Assembly: GCF_026672255.1 (NCBI RefSeq) | Contig: NZ_JAPOHA010000011.1 | Span: 42,492-106,491 of the forward strand | Source of the DNA: Caproiciproducens galactitolivorans | GTDB taxonomy: Bacteria; Bacillota; Clostridia; Oscillospirales; Acutalibacteraceae | Length of the DNA: 64,000 nucleotides | Reading direction: 5' to 3' | Shown: positions 44,654 through 53,357 of the stretch, piece by piece | How positions within the stretch are numbered: the first letter of the stretch is position 1 | Layout of the letters: every line of letters begins with the position of its first letter | The notes under the pieces: generated by a model | What the model saw: the letters and a program-made list of their open reading frames with translations, nothing else | The model's database searches: none | What the model was told of the DNA's origin: nothing | Program-made: the position numbers and the translations under genes

Positions 44654-45307
44654 ATGAGCAGGGCACAGCTGAAAATTCTTGCGATGGTTAGTATGCTGAT
44701 TGATCATATCGGCGCCCTGTTTTTTCCGCATATTATGCTTTTCCGTATCATCGGGCGGCTGGCTTTTCCGCTCTTCTGCTTTTTTATCGCGCAGGGGCTG
44801 ATTTATACTTCCAATGTGCGGGCGTATCTCGGGCGTTTGTTTCTGTTTGCGCTGCTGTCCGAAATACCGTATGATCTTGCATTTTACGGAACCGTCTACC
44901 ACCCGGAAAAGCAAAATGTGTTTTTTACCCTTTTCCTGGGGCTGATCGCGATTTCCCTTCTTCAGACTTATCTGGAAACCAAACCGTTTTTTGCGTTTGT
45001 GCTTGCCGGTATTCCCGTCTTAGTGGCGGAGGCGTTCCGCACGGATTACGGGTGGTTCGGCGTAACGCTCATCATTCTGTTTTACTGCCTGCGGGATGCA
45101 AAAACGAAAGGGGTTCTCCTGTTTGCCCTTTTGAATACAGGCTATAGCTTCCTGACGGGAACGATAAAACTTTATGCGGCGGCGGCCGGTGTTCCGATCC
45201 TGCTTTATAATGGGAAGAGAGGAAAGCCCGACTGGAAATACTTCTTTTACGCATTTTATCCCGTCCATTTGTTACTGCTGTATTTTGTACGTAATATTGC
45301 CTTTTAG
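44654..45307 (+). CDS. TraX family membrane protein
   Basis: A 217-residue polytopic membrane protein with about seven hydrophobic segments. 'LKILAMVSMLIDHIGALFFP' at the N-terminus and 'GRLAFPLFCFFIAQGLIYTS' are typical of TraX (acyltransferase-3-like) proteins. The family is named for F-pilin acetylation, but in Firmicutes it is chromosomal and of unknown substrate. No conjugation genes are nearby. GTGGGGAAAAT precedes the ATG. Confidence 0.85.
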   Translation: MSRAQLKILAMVSMLIDHIGALFFPHIMLFRIIGRLAFPLFCFFIAQGLIYTSNVRAYLGRLFLFALLSEIPYDLAFYGTVYHPEKQNVFFTLFLGLIAISLLQTYLETKPFFAFVLAGIPVLVAEAFRTDYGWFGVTLIILFYCLRDAKTKGVLLFALLNTGYSFLTGTIKLYAAAAGVPILLYNGKRGKPDWKYFFYAFYPVHLLLLYFVRNIAF

Positions 45308-45352
45308 TACCTGATCGTGTATAATTATCAATAAATAATCTAGGGAAAGGGA

Positions 45353-46615
45353 ATGATTAAATTGTACAGCGATATGATGGACACAATAGGCTTTTTATCT
45401 CAGTCCGACCCCGCGGTCGGGGCGGCGATGAAAGAAGAATTAAAGCGCCAGCAGCGCAATCTGGAGATGATTGCCTCTGAGAATCTTGTTTCCCCCGCAG
45501 TAATGGCCGCCATGGGCAGCGTACTGACGAATAAATATGCGGAAGGTTACCCGGCAAAAAGGTATTACGGCGGATGCCAGTATGTCGACGTAGTCGAAAA
45601 TCTTGCCCGCGACCGGGTCTGCGAACTTTTCCACGCGGAGCATGCCAACGTACAGCCGCATTCCGGCGCCCAGGCCAATATTGCGGTTTATTTTGCCCTC
45701 TTGAATCCCGGTGATACCGTAATGGGGATGAACCTTGCGGAAGGCGGACATCTTACACACGGCTCCCCGGTAAACCTTTCCGGTAAATATTTTCATTTCA
45801 TTCCCTACGGCGTTGACCCCGAAACCGGACGTATTGATTACGACAAAGTTTATGAAACCGCAATGAAGGAAAAACCGAAGATGATTGTTGCGGGCGCAAG
45901 CGCCTACCCGAGAACCATTGATTTCAAACGGTTCCGCGAAATCTGCGACGCGTGCGGCGCGTATCTGATGGTCGACATGGCGCATATTGCCGGTCTTGTC
46001 GCTGCCGGTGAGCATCCCAACCCGGTGGAATGGTCGGATGTGGTTACCTCCACCACGCACAAAACGCTCCGCGGCCCCCGCGGCGGTTTGATTCTTTGCC
46101 GGGAAGAATACGCGAAAGCCATTGACAAAGCCATCTTCCCCGGCACGCAGGGCGGCCCGCTGATACATATTATTGCAGGCAAGGCGGTATGCTTCGGCGA
46201 AGCACTGAAGCCGGAATTTAAGGATTACGGCCACCGGATTGTCGAAAATGCCGCGGCTCTTGCCAACGGCCTGCTGAAACGGGGCGTGAAGCTTGTGAGC
46301 GGCGGTACGGACAATCATCTGATGCTGATTGATCTGAGCGGCATGGAGCTGACCGGAAAAGAGCTCGAACGCCGTCTCGACGCGGTTTATATTACCGCCA
46401 ATAAAAACACGGTGCCGAATGAACAGCGCAGCCCGTTCATTACCAGCGGTGTTCGTCTGGGCACGCCCGCGATTACAACCCGCGGCCTGAATACGCAGGA
46501 TATGGATAAGATTGCCGAGTGCATCACCCTTGCGATCAATGACTTTGATGCGAAAGGGGAAGAAATCCGCGCAATGGTTACGGAGATCTGCAATCGCTAT
46601 CCTTTATACGAATAA
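45353..46615 (+). CDS. glyA: Serine hydroxymethyltransferase
   Basis: A 420-residue PLP enzyme interconverting serine and glycine with tetrahydrofolate. '[20 protein letters not shown]' and the PLP lysine in '[16 protein letters not shown]' are conserved, and the length is standard. The start could be ATG 45353 or the TTG at 45362, since AAAGGG lies just before both; the mature N-terminal fold is unaffected. Confidence 0.96.
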   Translation: MIKLYSDMMDTIGFLSQSDPAVGAAMKEELKRQQRNLEMIASENLVSPAVMAAMGSVLTNKYAEGYPAKRYYGGCQYVDVVENLARDRVCELFHAEHANVQPHSGAQANIAVYFALLNPGDTVMGMNLAEGGHLTHGSPVNLSGKYFHFIPYGVDPETGRIDYDKVYETAMKEKPKMIVAGASAYPRTIDFKRFREICDACGAYLMVDMAHIAGLVAAGEHPNPVEWSDVVTSTTHKTLRGPRGGLILCREEYAKAIDKAIFPGTQGGPLIHIIAGKAVCFGEALKPEFKDYGHRIVENAAALANGLLKRGVKLVSGGTDNHLMLIDLSGMELTGKELERRLDAVYITANKNTVPNEQRSPFITSGVRLGTPAITTRGLNTQDMDKIAECITLAINDFDAKGEEIRAMVTEICNRYPLYE

Positions 46616-46640
46616 TTAAAAACAGGGTGGTGTGGTGACC

Positions 46641-47912
46641 ATGGCGGCACCTTTAGCAGATCGGCTGCGCCCGCAGAGTTTGGATGACATTGTCGGCCAG
46701 CATCATCTTCTCGATCCCGACAAGGCTCTGCGGCGGATTATAGATTCCGGCGATATTCCCAATATGATCTTTTACGGACCGTCCGGGATTGGGAAAACCA
46801 CGCTTGCCTCGATTATTGCAAAGCAGACGGAACGCAGCCTGTACAAGCTCAACGGAACCACCGCGTCTACCGCGGACATCCGTTCCGTGGTGGAACAGCT
46901 TGACACCTTTGCCGCGCCGAACGGAATTCTGCTTTATCTGGATGAAATTCAGTATTTTAATAAGAAGCAGCAGCAGACGCTTCTGGAGTTTATTGAAAAC
47001 GGCCAGATTACGCTGATTGCCTCGACGACCGAAAATCCGTATTTTTATATTTATAACGCCATTCTCAGCCGGGCGACGGTTTTTGAGTTTAAGCCGGTGG
47101 AAAAAGAGGATGTCCTGCTGGCGGTGCGGCGCGCTTTCCGTTTTATGGAGCAGGAGCAGAACCGGGCGATTCAGGTGGAGGAAGGCGCGGCCGAAGCGAT
47201 CGCTTCTTCTTGCAGCGGAGATGTGCGCAAGGCCATGAACGCCGTGGAGCTTTGCGTACTTTCGGGTGATGAGCGGAGCGACGCCTGCTTTGTTACGCTG
47301 GAAAAGGCAAAAGAGTTAACCCAGCGCAGCGCCTTGCGGTACGACCGCGCGGGGGACGAGCATTACGATATCCTTTCCGCGTTTCAAAAGTCGATGCGCG
47401 GTTCGGACCCGGACGCCGCAATCCACTATCTGGCGCGTTTAGTCGTCGCCGGGGATCTGCCGTCCATCTGCCGGCGGCTGATGGTCTGCGCCTGCGAGGA
47501 CGTGGGGCTTGCTTATCCGCAGATCATCCCGATTGTGAAGGCGGCGGTGGACGCCGCGATGCAGGTCGGTTTTCCGGAAGCGCGCATTCCGCTGGCAGAC
47601 GCGGTAATACTGGTGTGCAATTCCCCGAAATCCAATTCGGCATACTGTGCAATCGACGCCGCGGTCGCGGATGTTCAGAAGGGAAAGATCGGCAATATTC
47701 CCCGGCAGCTTCAAAACAAGCACTATGATGGGGAAGACAACCCCAATAAAGGGCAGTTTTATAAATATCCGCACGATTACCCGGATAAGTGGGTGGAACA
47801 GCAGTATTTGCCGGATGAACTGAAAAATGCCCGGTATTATGAATACGGGCAGAATAAGACGGAACAGGCTTATCGATCCTATTGGAACAGGATAAAAGGA
47901 CAAAATAAGTAA
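46641..47912 (+). CDS. rarA: Replication-associated recombination protein A
   Basis: A 423-residue AAA+ ATPase (RarA/MgsA) acting at stalled forks. '[20 protein letters not shown]' opens the protein, Walker A is '[14 protein letters not shown]', Walker B '[15 protein letters not shown]', sensor 1 '[12 protein letters not shown]', and the C-terminal tetramerisation region ends '[10 protein letters not shown]'. The frame starts with two GTG codons, but the ATG at 46641 is 8 nt after AGGGTGGTG. Confidence 0.94.
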   Translation: MAAPLADRLRPQSLDDIVGQHHLLDPDKALRRIIDSGDIPNMIFYGPSGIGKTTLASIIAKQTERSLYKLNGTTASTADIRSVVEQLDTFAAPNGILLYLDEIQYFNKKQQQTLLEFIENGQITLIASTTENPYFYIYNAILSRATVFEFKPVEKEDVLLAVRRAFRFMEQEQNRAIQVEEGAAEAIASSCSGDVRKAMNAVELCVLSGDERSDACFVTLEKAKELTQRSALRYDRAGDEHYDILSAFQKSMRGSDPDAAIHYLARLVVAGDLPSICRRLMVCACEDVGLAYPQIIPIVKAAVDAAMQVGFPEARIPLADAVILVCNSPKSNSAYCAIDAAVADVQKGKIGNIPRQLQNKHYDGEDNPNKGQFYKYPHDYPDKWVEQQYLPDELKNARYYEYGQNKTEQAYRSYWNRIKGQNK

Positions 47913-47950
47913 ATTTTCTTTAGCACATTCAAAATTTTTAGGATATTGTC

Positions 47951-47979
47951 TTGTATGTAACAGACGGGCGTGTTATGAT
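47951..47979 (+). promoter_or_regulatory. Promoter of the rubredoxin-flavin reductase gene
   Basis: TTGTAT (47951-47956), 17-bp spacer, TATGAT (47974-47979), 25 bp before the ATG. Confidence 0.6.
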
Positions 47980-48003
47980 GGATGCAGATGGGAGGCGAAC
48001 GAG

Positions 48004-48657
48004 ATGAAAAATGAAATTCTATTTAATTTAACATACGGCATGTATGCGATCGGTGTGAAGGATGAGAAAAAGGCTTCCGCCTGCATTGTAAATACGGTTG
48101 CGCAGGTTTGCAATGACCCCAATATGGTGGCGGTAAGCCTGAATCACAATAACTACAGCCATGAATGTATTGTTAAAAACGGGCTCTTCACCGTTTCCGT
48201 GTTGTCGGAAGACACCTCCGGCGCGGTAATCGGCGCATTAGGTTTTAATTCCGGACGTGATATCGATAAACTCAGCAACGTCCGCCATAAGATTTTAGCC
48301 GAGGGAGTACCCGTCCTGAAGGAAAACATTTGCTGCTGGTTCCTCTGCCGCGTGGTAAACAGCGTGGAAACCCCCACGCACACCATATTTATCGCAGAAA
48401 TCTGTGCAGGCAGTGATGAAGCCAAGGGCAAGCCGATGACATATGACTACTATCATAAAGTCATCAAGGGAAAGGCGCCGAAAAACGCCCCGACCTATCA
48501 GCCGGAGCCAACGAATGACGATCTTGACGGCGACAGCTGGGTTTGCACCGTCTGCGGTTATGTCTACAATGATCCCGATGTACCCTTTGAGGATCTTCCG
48601 GAGGATTGGGTCTGCCCGATCTGCGGTGCTCCGAAATCCGCTTTTATACGGAAATAA
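48004..48657 (+). CDS. High-molecular-weight rubredoxin (flavin reductase-rubredoxin fusion)
   Basis: A 217-residue fusion. Residues 1-155 form an FMN-binding flavin reductase-like domain ('[20 protein letters not shown]', 'HTIFIAEI'). Residues 178-217 are a rubredoxin with iron ligands in '[10 protein letters not shown]' and '[11 protein letters not shown]'. In Moorella-type anaerobes such proteins (Hrb) pass NAD(P)H electrons to flavodiiron proteins for O2 and NO reduction, so a role in oxidative-stress defence is likely. GGGAGGCG precedes the ATG. Confidence 0.92.
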   Translation: MKNEILFNLTYGMYAIGVKDEKKASACIVNTVAQVCNDPNMVAVSLNHNNYSHECIVKNGLFTVSVLSEDTSGAVIGALGFNSGRDIDKLSNVRHKILAEGVPVLKENICCWFLCRVVNSVETPTHTIFIAEICAGSDEAKGKPMTYDYYHKVIKGKAPKNAPTYQPEPTNDDLDGDSWVCTVCGYVYNDPDVPFEDLPEDWVCPICGAPKSAFIRK

Positions 48658-48659
48658 AG

Positions 48660-48694
48660 AAAAGAGCTTACCTGTTTTTCAAGGTAAGCTCTTT
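48660..48694. terminator. Bidirectional terminator
   Basis: AAAGAGCTTACCT pairs with AGGTAAGCTCTTT, then TT. A second hairpin, GGGCAGCCGAT / ATCGGCTGCCC (48711-48737), faces the convergent aldose epimerase. Confidence 0.8.
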
Positions 48695-48744
48695 TACGCA
48701 GTATCATAAGGGGCAGCCGATACGGAATCGGCTGCCCTTGCTTT

Positions 48745-49800
48745 CTAGCGGACTGTAAATTTATAGATGGTGGTACGCTTGTATTTTTCGCCCGGTTTCA
48801 AGTTTTGATACGGGAAATTCGCGTGATGCACGGAATCGGGGAAAAACTGCGTTTCAAGGCAGACCGCGTGATGCGGCAGATAGGTTATGCCGTCTTTGCC
48901 GACCCCGTCCCGAAAACTGTTTCCGGTATAAACCTGCATGCCCGGCATATCGGTGAAAACGGACATTACCCGTCCGCTTGCCTGGTCGTAGAGTTCGCCG
49001 GCTTTTTTCATTCCGTCCGCGCCTTTCAGGACGAAGTTGTGGTCGTAGCCGCCGCAGCTTTTTAAAAGGCTGTCGTTTGCCCGGATATCCTGCCCGATTG
49101 TCTTGGATTTGTTAAAATCATAGGCTGTACCCGCAACCGGCAACAGTTCGCCGGTCGGAATCAAATCCGGGCCGACAGCGGTAATAGAATCGGCGTTGAT
49201 TTGCAGTTCCTGCGACAGGACATCTTTTTTTGCATTTCCGCTGATATTGAAATACGAATGATTCGTCAGGTTGACCGGCGTTTCGTGGTCGGTGCGCGCG
49301 GCATATTCGATGATTAAGGCGTTGTCGGTGGAAAGCGAATAGGTAACGGTGATGTCGAGGTTGCCGGGAAATCCGCTTTCGCCGTCTTTACTGCAATAGG
49401 AAAAAGCAGCGGAAGGGGAGTCGTCGTCATTGCTGCTGCATTTTAGCTTCCAAATCCGATCCTGAATTCCGCCGGGAGCGCTGTGAAGGGAGTTCTTGCC
49501 GTTATTGGCCGCAAGGGGGTAGCTTTTGCCGTCGATTGTAAATTCCGCTCCGCCGATACGATTTGCAAAGCGGCCTACAACGGCGCCGAAAACGTCTCCT
49601 TTTTCAAGATACCCTTCCAGATTGTCGTGCCCCAATACCACATCGCCGAATTTCCCGTTTTTATCCGGCGTCAGCAATTTTACAATCCGGCAGCCGTATG
49701 TGATGATTTGTGCGGTCATTCCGTTGGCATTTTTAAGAGTATAACTTTCTACCTTCGTGCCGTCCGGCATAACCCCGAAAATAGATTTATCGAGACTCAT
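48745..49800 (-). CDS. galM: Aldose 1-epimerase
   Basis: A 351-residue mutarotase converting alpha and beta anomers of hexoses. 'GCRIVKLLTPDKNGKFGDVV', 'FGAVVGRFANRIGGAEF', 'NLTNHSYFNISG' (active-site His) and the catalytic Glu region 'AVCLETQFFPDSVHH' are all present. AAGAAGG lies 8 nt before the ATG at 49800; the ATG at 49806 is too close to it. It lies 33 nt downstream of the ROK glucokinase gene on the same strand. Confidence 0.94.
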   Translation of the reverse strand: MSLDKSIFGVMPDGTKVESYTLKNANGMTAQIITYGCRIVKLLTPDKNGKFGDVVLGHDNLEGYLEKGDVFGAVVGRFANRIGGAEFTIDGKSYPLAANNGKNSLHSAPGGIQDRIWKLKCSSNDDDSPSAAFSYCSKDGESGFPGNLDITVTYSLSTDNALIIEYAARTDHETPVNLTNHSYFNISGNAKKDVLSQELQINADSITAVGPDLIPTGELLPVAGTAYDFNKSKTIGQDIRANDSLLKSCGGYDHNFVLKGADGMKKAGELYDQASGRVMSVFTDMPGMQVYTGNSFRDGVGKDGITYLPHHAVCLETQFFPDSVHHANFPYQNLKPGEKYKRTTIYKFTVR

Positions 49801-49833
49801 TTTCATTACCTTCTTCTATGTAATATCGTAAAA

Positions 49834-50787
49834 TTATTTCCCAAGCAATGCGGCGCCGATGATTCCGGCGTCGTTGCCGAGCATTGCTTTGCAGAGCTTT
49901 GTCCGTTTATCCTCGCTGGTGGTGTAGGCCATGCTGGAAACATATTTGCGCAGGGGCTTCAGGAGGGTTTCTCCTTCGTTGCAGATTCCGCCGCCGATGC
50001 AGAGAATATCCGGCTGGAATGTATTGATACAGTTTACCAGACCGCATCCGAGATAGGATATATATTCGTCAACAACCGCTTTCCCGGTGGGGTCGCCCGC
50101 GCGCATCGCGTCAAAAGCGGTCCGGCCGTCTACGTTGTTCAGATCGTTGTTTACCAGATTCCAGATCGGCGTGTTGTGATCGTTTGCTTTTTCCATTGCT
50201 TCCTTCGTGGAGCGGATCAGACCGGTAGCGGAAGCATAGGTTTCCCAGCATCCGTCACGTCCGCAGGAGCAATGGCGTCCGTTATAAGCGATAACGGTAT
50301 GTCCCATTTCACCGGCGCCGAAGTTTGAACCGGCATAGATTTTTCCGTCGATAATAATGCCGCTGCCAATGCCTGTCCCAAGCGTAATCGCGAGAGCATT
50401 CCGGGTGCCTTTTAGGGCGCCTGCCTGATATTCGCCGTATGCGGCAGCGTTCGCGTCGTTTTCGACGATAACCTTCTTATTCATTTTGGCTTCCAGCAGT
50501 TTTTTGAGCTCGAAATTATCGAAATGAAGATTGTTTGAAAATACCACCACACCGGTGTCACGGTTTATCGTACCGGGGGTTCCAATACCGACCCAGGGAA
50601 CATCGTCAATTGAAATTTTTGCGTTCTCAAGTGCTTCGTAAGCAGTGGAAGCGAGCTGTTCACACATCTCGTCGGGCGGACAAGGTACGCGGGTCTTCTT
50701 TTTCGCAGTTGCGACGATCTGGTTGTTCTCATCAACGACACCAACTTTGATGTTTGTCCCGCCCAGATCGATTCCAAGATAATACAT
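49834..50787 (-). CDS. glcK: ROK-family glucokinase
   Basis: A 317-residue ROK sugar kinase that phosphorylates glucose with ATP. The N-terminal phosphate loop is 'GIDLGGTNIKVGVVDENN', the catalytic Asp is in 'VENDANAAAYGE', and the ROK zinc motif is 'HCSCGRDGCWE'. The ATG at 50787 is 8 nt after AAGGGG; the frame is open 33 nt further up. An operon with galM gives anomer interconversion plus phosphorylation of imported glucose. Confidence 0.93.
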   Translation of the reverse strand: MYYLGIDLGGTNIKVGVVDENNQIVATAKKKTRVPCPPDEMCEQLASTAYEALENAKISIDDVPWVGIGTPGTINRDTGVVVFSNNLHFDNFELKKLLEAKMNKKVIVENDANAAAYGEYQAGALKGTRNALAITLGTGIGSGIIIDGKIYAGSNFGAGEMGHTVIAYNGRHCSCGRDGCWETYASATGLIRSTKEAMEKANDHNTPIWNLVNNDLNNVDGRTAFDAMRAGDPTGKAVVDEYISYLGCGLVNCINTFQPDILCIGGGICNEGETLLKPLRKYVSSMAYTTSEDKRTKLCKAMLGNDAGIIGAALLGK

Positions 50788-50885
50788 TACAATATCCCCT
50801 TTATTTTCGCTGTTTCGCAATAATATTTATAGTATAGCATTCATCCATGTGAAAAGTAAACATATTGCAAAAGGAATGTAAAAAT

Positions 50886-50915
50886 TTGTTACGATGCTCA
50901 ATTCTGTGCTATAAT
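50886..50915 (+). promoter_or_regulatory. Promoter of the sugar-phosphate transferase
   Basis: TTGTTA (50886-50891), 18-bp spacer, TATAAT (50910-50915). Confidence 0.6.
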
Positions 50916-50946
50916 ACTAGAAATAGATTAGAATGGAGTACATGTT

Positions 50947-51624
50947 GTGATTTTTGAAGCGCTGCCCGAACCTATGAAAAACGAATATACAAAAGAATAT
51001 TTGGATATGCTTAACAAACGAAAATTTTCGCTTTGTTGCAAGCGTGTGTTTGATATCGTTATTTCCTTCATCATTTTGCTGTTGTTATCCCCTTTTCTGC
51101 TGTTGCTGGCGATTGCCATCAAGCTTGACTCAAAAGGCCCTGTTTTTTACCGGCAGGTCCGCGTCGGCCGCTATAACCGGGATTTTAAGATTTTTAAATT
51201 CCGGACAATGGTTCAGGATGCCGATAAGATCGGCCCGCCGCTCACGGTAGGGGATGACCCGCGCGTTACAAGAATGGGCCGTTTTATCCGTAAGTTAAGG
51301 CTGGATGAATTTTCCCAGCTGTTAAATGTATTGGACGGCAGCATGAGCTTGGTCGGTCCCCGCCCCGAAGTGCGAAAATACGTGGAGGCTTACACGCCGG
51401 AGTATATGGCGACGCTTTTGATCCGTCCCGGCATAACCGCCACCTCGAGTATTGCTTTTAAGGACGAAGACCGTCTTTTAAATGCGGCGGAGAATCCGGA
51501 ACAGGTTTACGTAGAGCAGATTCTGCCGCCGAAAATGGCATACAATCTGGAATATATGAAAAACATCACCCTTTTGAATGATATAAAAATTATGTTCCAG
51601 ACGGTTGGAGCAGTATTAAAATAA
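50947..51624 (+). CDS. Undecaprenyl-phosphate sugar phosphotransferase
   Basis: A 225-residue small polyprenyl glycosylphosphotransferase (PglC/WcaJ catalytic-domain type) that starts a surface glycan by moving a sugar-phosphate to undecaprenyl phosphate. The membrane re-entrant helix is '[20 protein letters not shown]' (about residues 36-55), followed by '[12 protein letters not shown]', '[11 protein letters not shown]' and '[13 protein letters not shown]'. The GTG start has GGAG 9 nt upstream. It may feed the glycosyltransferases at 6.5-10.3 kb, but that is a guess. Confidence 0.92.
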   Translation: MIFEALPEPMKNEYTKEYLDMLNKRKFSLCCKRVFDIVISFIILLLLSPFLLLLAIAIKLDSKGPVFYRQVRVGRYNRDFKIFKFRTMVQDADKIGPPLTVGDDPRVTRMGRFIRKLRLDEFSQLLNVLDGSMSLVGPRPEVRKYVEAYTPEYMATLLIRPGITATSSIAFKDEDRLLNAAENPEQVYVEQILPPKMAYNLEYMKNITLLNDIKIMFQTVGAVLK

Positions 51625-51650
51625 AAGCTTCCGCCTAAGAATCCATTCAT

Positions 51651-51690
51651 ATTTCACCCTTGTCTGCTTATAATAAACGCGAGGTGAAAT
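51651..51690 (+). promoter_or_regulatory. Inverted repeat covering the ribosome site of the 57-residue gene
   Basis: ATTTCACC (51651-51658) is the exact complement of GGTGAAAT (51683-51690), which contains part of the Shine-Dalgarno. Either an RNA stem hiding the site or a spaced operator; a TATAAT lies between the arms. Confidence 0.4.
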
Positions 51691-51693
51691 CAT

Positions 51694-51867
51694 ATGGATA
51701 AAGAGCGAGAACAATTCCATTCAGACAGTAAGGAAGAAAAGGTCGGCAAAATGGCCGCTACGCTCCCAAATATGAGCAAAAGCGATATCCCGTCCGATAT
51801 TCTGGGAAGTTATACGGGAACCCCGCGGGACGGAGAGAAGCCGGATCAGGATGCCGATGATCTTTAA
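51694..51867 (+). CDS. 57-residue acidic small protein
   Basis: A complete small gene with GAGGTG 7 nt before the ATG. The product is hydrophilic and acidic, beginning 'MDKEREQFHSDSKEEK', with a conserved-looking core 'LPNMSKSDIPSDILGSYTG' and ending 'PDQDADDL'. No membrane segment or Cys. I believe similar short proteins occur in related Clostridia but know no function. The Shine-Dalgarno lies in an inverted repeat with 51651-51658. Confidence 0.75.
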   Translation: MDKEREQFHSDSKEEKVGKMAATLPNMSKSDIPSDILGSYTGTPRDGEKPDQDADDL

Positions 51868-51926
51868 TTTTTGAGCCATATTTTTATTATCATCATCATA
51901 ATAATTGTAAGACAGTAGGTGATCGC

Positions 51927-52928
51927 TTGTTTTACAATTCTATGAAAATGAAAAAAATAATGGCTCTTTTTCTTTTGCTCACTGTGCTGGCAGTTTTTGT
52001 CTCCGCCGGATACTTTGAGCGAAGCGCGCCTGCGGCTACGGAAACACAGGCTGCGGCAGGCGGCTACATAAAATATGTTGAGTTTAATGTTCCGTATATC
52101 GCTCTGAAAAAAGCGATGAATCTGGATATTTCTTCTCATAATCAGGAAAAGAAATACAACTGGATTGAATTGCTTTCTTATCTTGGAGCAAAATACGGCG
52201 GAAATTTCTCACATTATAAGAGCAATGATATGGATGTTTTGGTTGAGAAACTGAAAACGCAAAGTATGGATGATTTAACAAAAAATATGAAACTTTATGG
52301 TTATTACCATAAAGCGTATACGGCTGTTCTGGGGGGCCTGCTGGGAAGTTATAAGGTCAACGGCGAGGAGAAATATGGCCTGATCGGGTTTTCCCCGATT
52401 GCCAAGACGTTTCCCTACAACGACTACGACGATTTCGGCGCCGCGCGGTCCTATGGCTATAGGCGGCAGCATTTAGGCCACGATATGATTGCGGCTACCG
52501 GGACGCCTGTTATAGCGGTGGAATCCGGTGTGGTGGAAGCGCTTGGCTGGAACCAATACGGCGGCTGGCGTATTGGAATCCGCAGTTTTGACAAACAGCG
52601 GTATTACTATTACGCGCATTTAAGGCAGAACCGCCCGTATGTGGCAAATCTGGCTGTGGGGCAGACGGTTACCGCCGGTGATGTCATCGGGTATGTAGGG
52701 CATACAGGCTACAGCACGAAGGAGAATGTCAATAATATTAATCTCAGCCATTTGCATTTTGGACTTCAGCTGATCTTTGATGAAAGCCAGAAGGAATGCA
52801 ATAATGAAATTTGGGTGGATGTTTATCAGCTGACGATGCTGCTGCGCCAAAACCAATCGACGGTTATCCGCAATCCGGAGACCAAGGAATACAGCAGGCA
52901 AACTCCGATAGAAATTCAATATCCATAG
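51927..52928 (+). CDS. M23 family (LytM-type) metallopeptidase
   Basis: A 333-residue exported protein. The N-terminal membrane/signal segment is 'KIMALFLLLTVLAVFVSAGY'. The LytM domain in the C-terminal half carries zinc ligands in 'HLGHDMIA' and 'LSHLHFGLQL' and a central 'YYYYAHL'. The TTG at 51927 follows AGGTGAT. The N-terminal 140 residues before the peptidase are of unknown fold. It may cleave peptidoglycan cross-links or act as a SpoIIQ/SpoIVFA-type scaffold in sporulation. Confidence 0.86.
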   Translation: MFYNSMKMKKIMALFLLLTVLAVFVSAGYFERSAPAATETQAAAGGYIKYVEFNVPYIALKKAMNLDISSHNQEKKYNWIELLSYLGAKYGGNFSHYKSNDMDVLVEKLKTQSMDDLTKNMKLYGYYHKAYTAVLGGLLGSYKVNGEEKYGLIGFSPIAKTFPYNDYDDFGAARSYGYRRQHLGHDMIAATGTPVIAVESGVVEALGWNQYGGWRIGIRSFDKQRYYYYAHLRQNRPYVANLAVGQTVTAGDVIGYVGHTGYSTKENVNNINLSHLHFGLQLIFDESQKECNNEIWVDVYQLTMLLRQNQSTVIRNPETKEYSRQTPIEIQYP

Positions 52929-52939
52929 TAAAATTCTAA

Positions 52940-52968
52940 TTGATTTTTTTGCCTCACTATGCTATAAT
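52940..52968 (+). promoter_or_regulatory. Promoter of tRNA-Leu
   Basis: TTGATT (52940-52945), 17-bp spacer, TATAAT (52963-52968). A perfect hairpin GAACCGTC / GACGGTTC (52979-52999) lies between the start point and the tRNA. Confidence 0.65.
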
Positions 52969-53003
52969 AGCAAACGTTGAACCGTCAATCCGACGGTTCT
53001 CAT

Positions 53004-53090
53004 GCTGGTGTGGCGGAATCGGCAGACGCAAGGGACTTAAAATCCCTCGGTGGCAACACCGTATCGGTTCAAGTCCGATCACCAGCACCA
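53004..53090 (+). tRNA. tRNA-Leu(UAA)
   Basis: An 87-nt class II tRNA with acceptor GCTGGTG / CACCAGC, discriminator A and encoded CCA. The anticodon arm is AGGGA-CTTAAAA-TCCCT, giving anticodon TAA. The variable arm is GGTGGCAACACC-like. Confidence 0.96.
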
Positions 53091-53099
53091 AACGCACAT

Positions 53100-53141
53100 A
53101 ACCCGAACATTCACTTTATCGGTGAAGCGTTCGGGTTTGTG
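53100..53141 (+). terminator. Terminator of tRNA-Leu
   Basis: AACCCGAAC ... GTTCGGGTT with inner TTCAC/GTGAA pairing, then a T-rich tail. Confidence 0.85.
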
Positions 53142-53269
53142 TTTTCATTGAGCTAAAATAAAATGAGGGGTAGCCTTTTTTATGGGGTTACCCCTTACTT
53201 TTTTATCAACATAGACAAGCAGCTTCACCCATTAACTAATAGTTAAAATAAAAAATGCAAAAATTTCAG

Positions 53270-53343
53270 TAGCTGCTATTGACAAAAATATAAATCAGGC
53301 TATAATTATTAATTAATGATGGTAGCTGCTTATTAATAGCAGC
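53270..53343. promoter_or_regulatory. Repeated TAGCTGCT sites around the DUF262 promoter
   Basis: TAGCTGCT occurs at 53270-53277, touching the -35 box, and at 53323-53330, where it forms a dyad with AGCAGC (53338-53343) around TATTAAT. The spacing around the promoter suggests a repressor operator; the regulator is unknown. Confidence 0.45.
53279..53306 (+). promoter_or_regulatory. Promoter of the DUF262 gene
   Basis: Perfect TTGACA (53279-53284), 16-bp spacer, perfect TATAAT (53301-53306). Confidence 0.75.
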
Positions 53344-53357
53344 GGGAAGGAATTACA

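Noticed and set aside
44654..45307. TraX-like gene as evidence of a conjugative element
   Set aside because: Family members are common on Firmicutes chromosomes, and no transfer, relaxase or type IV secretion gene is nearby.
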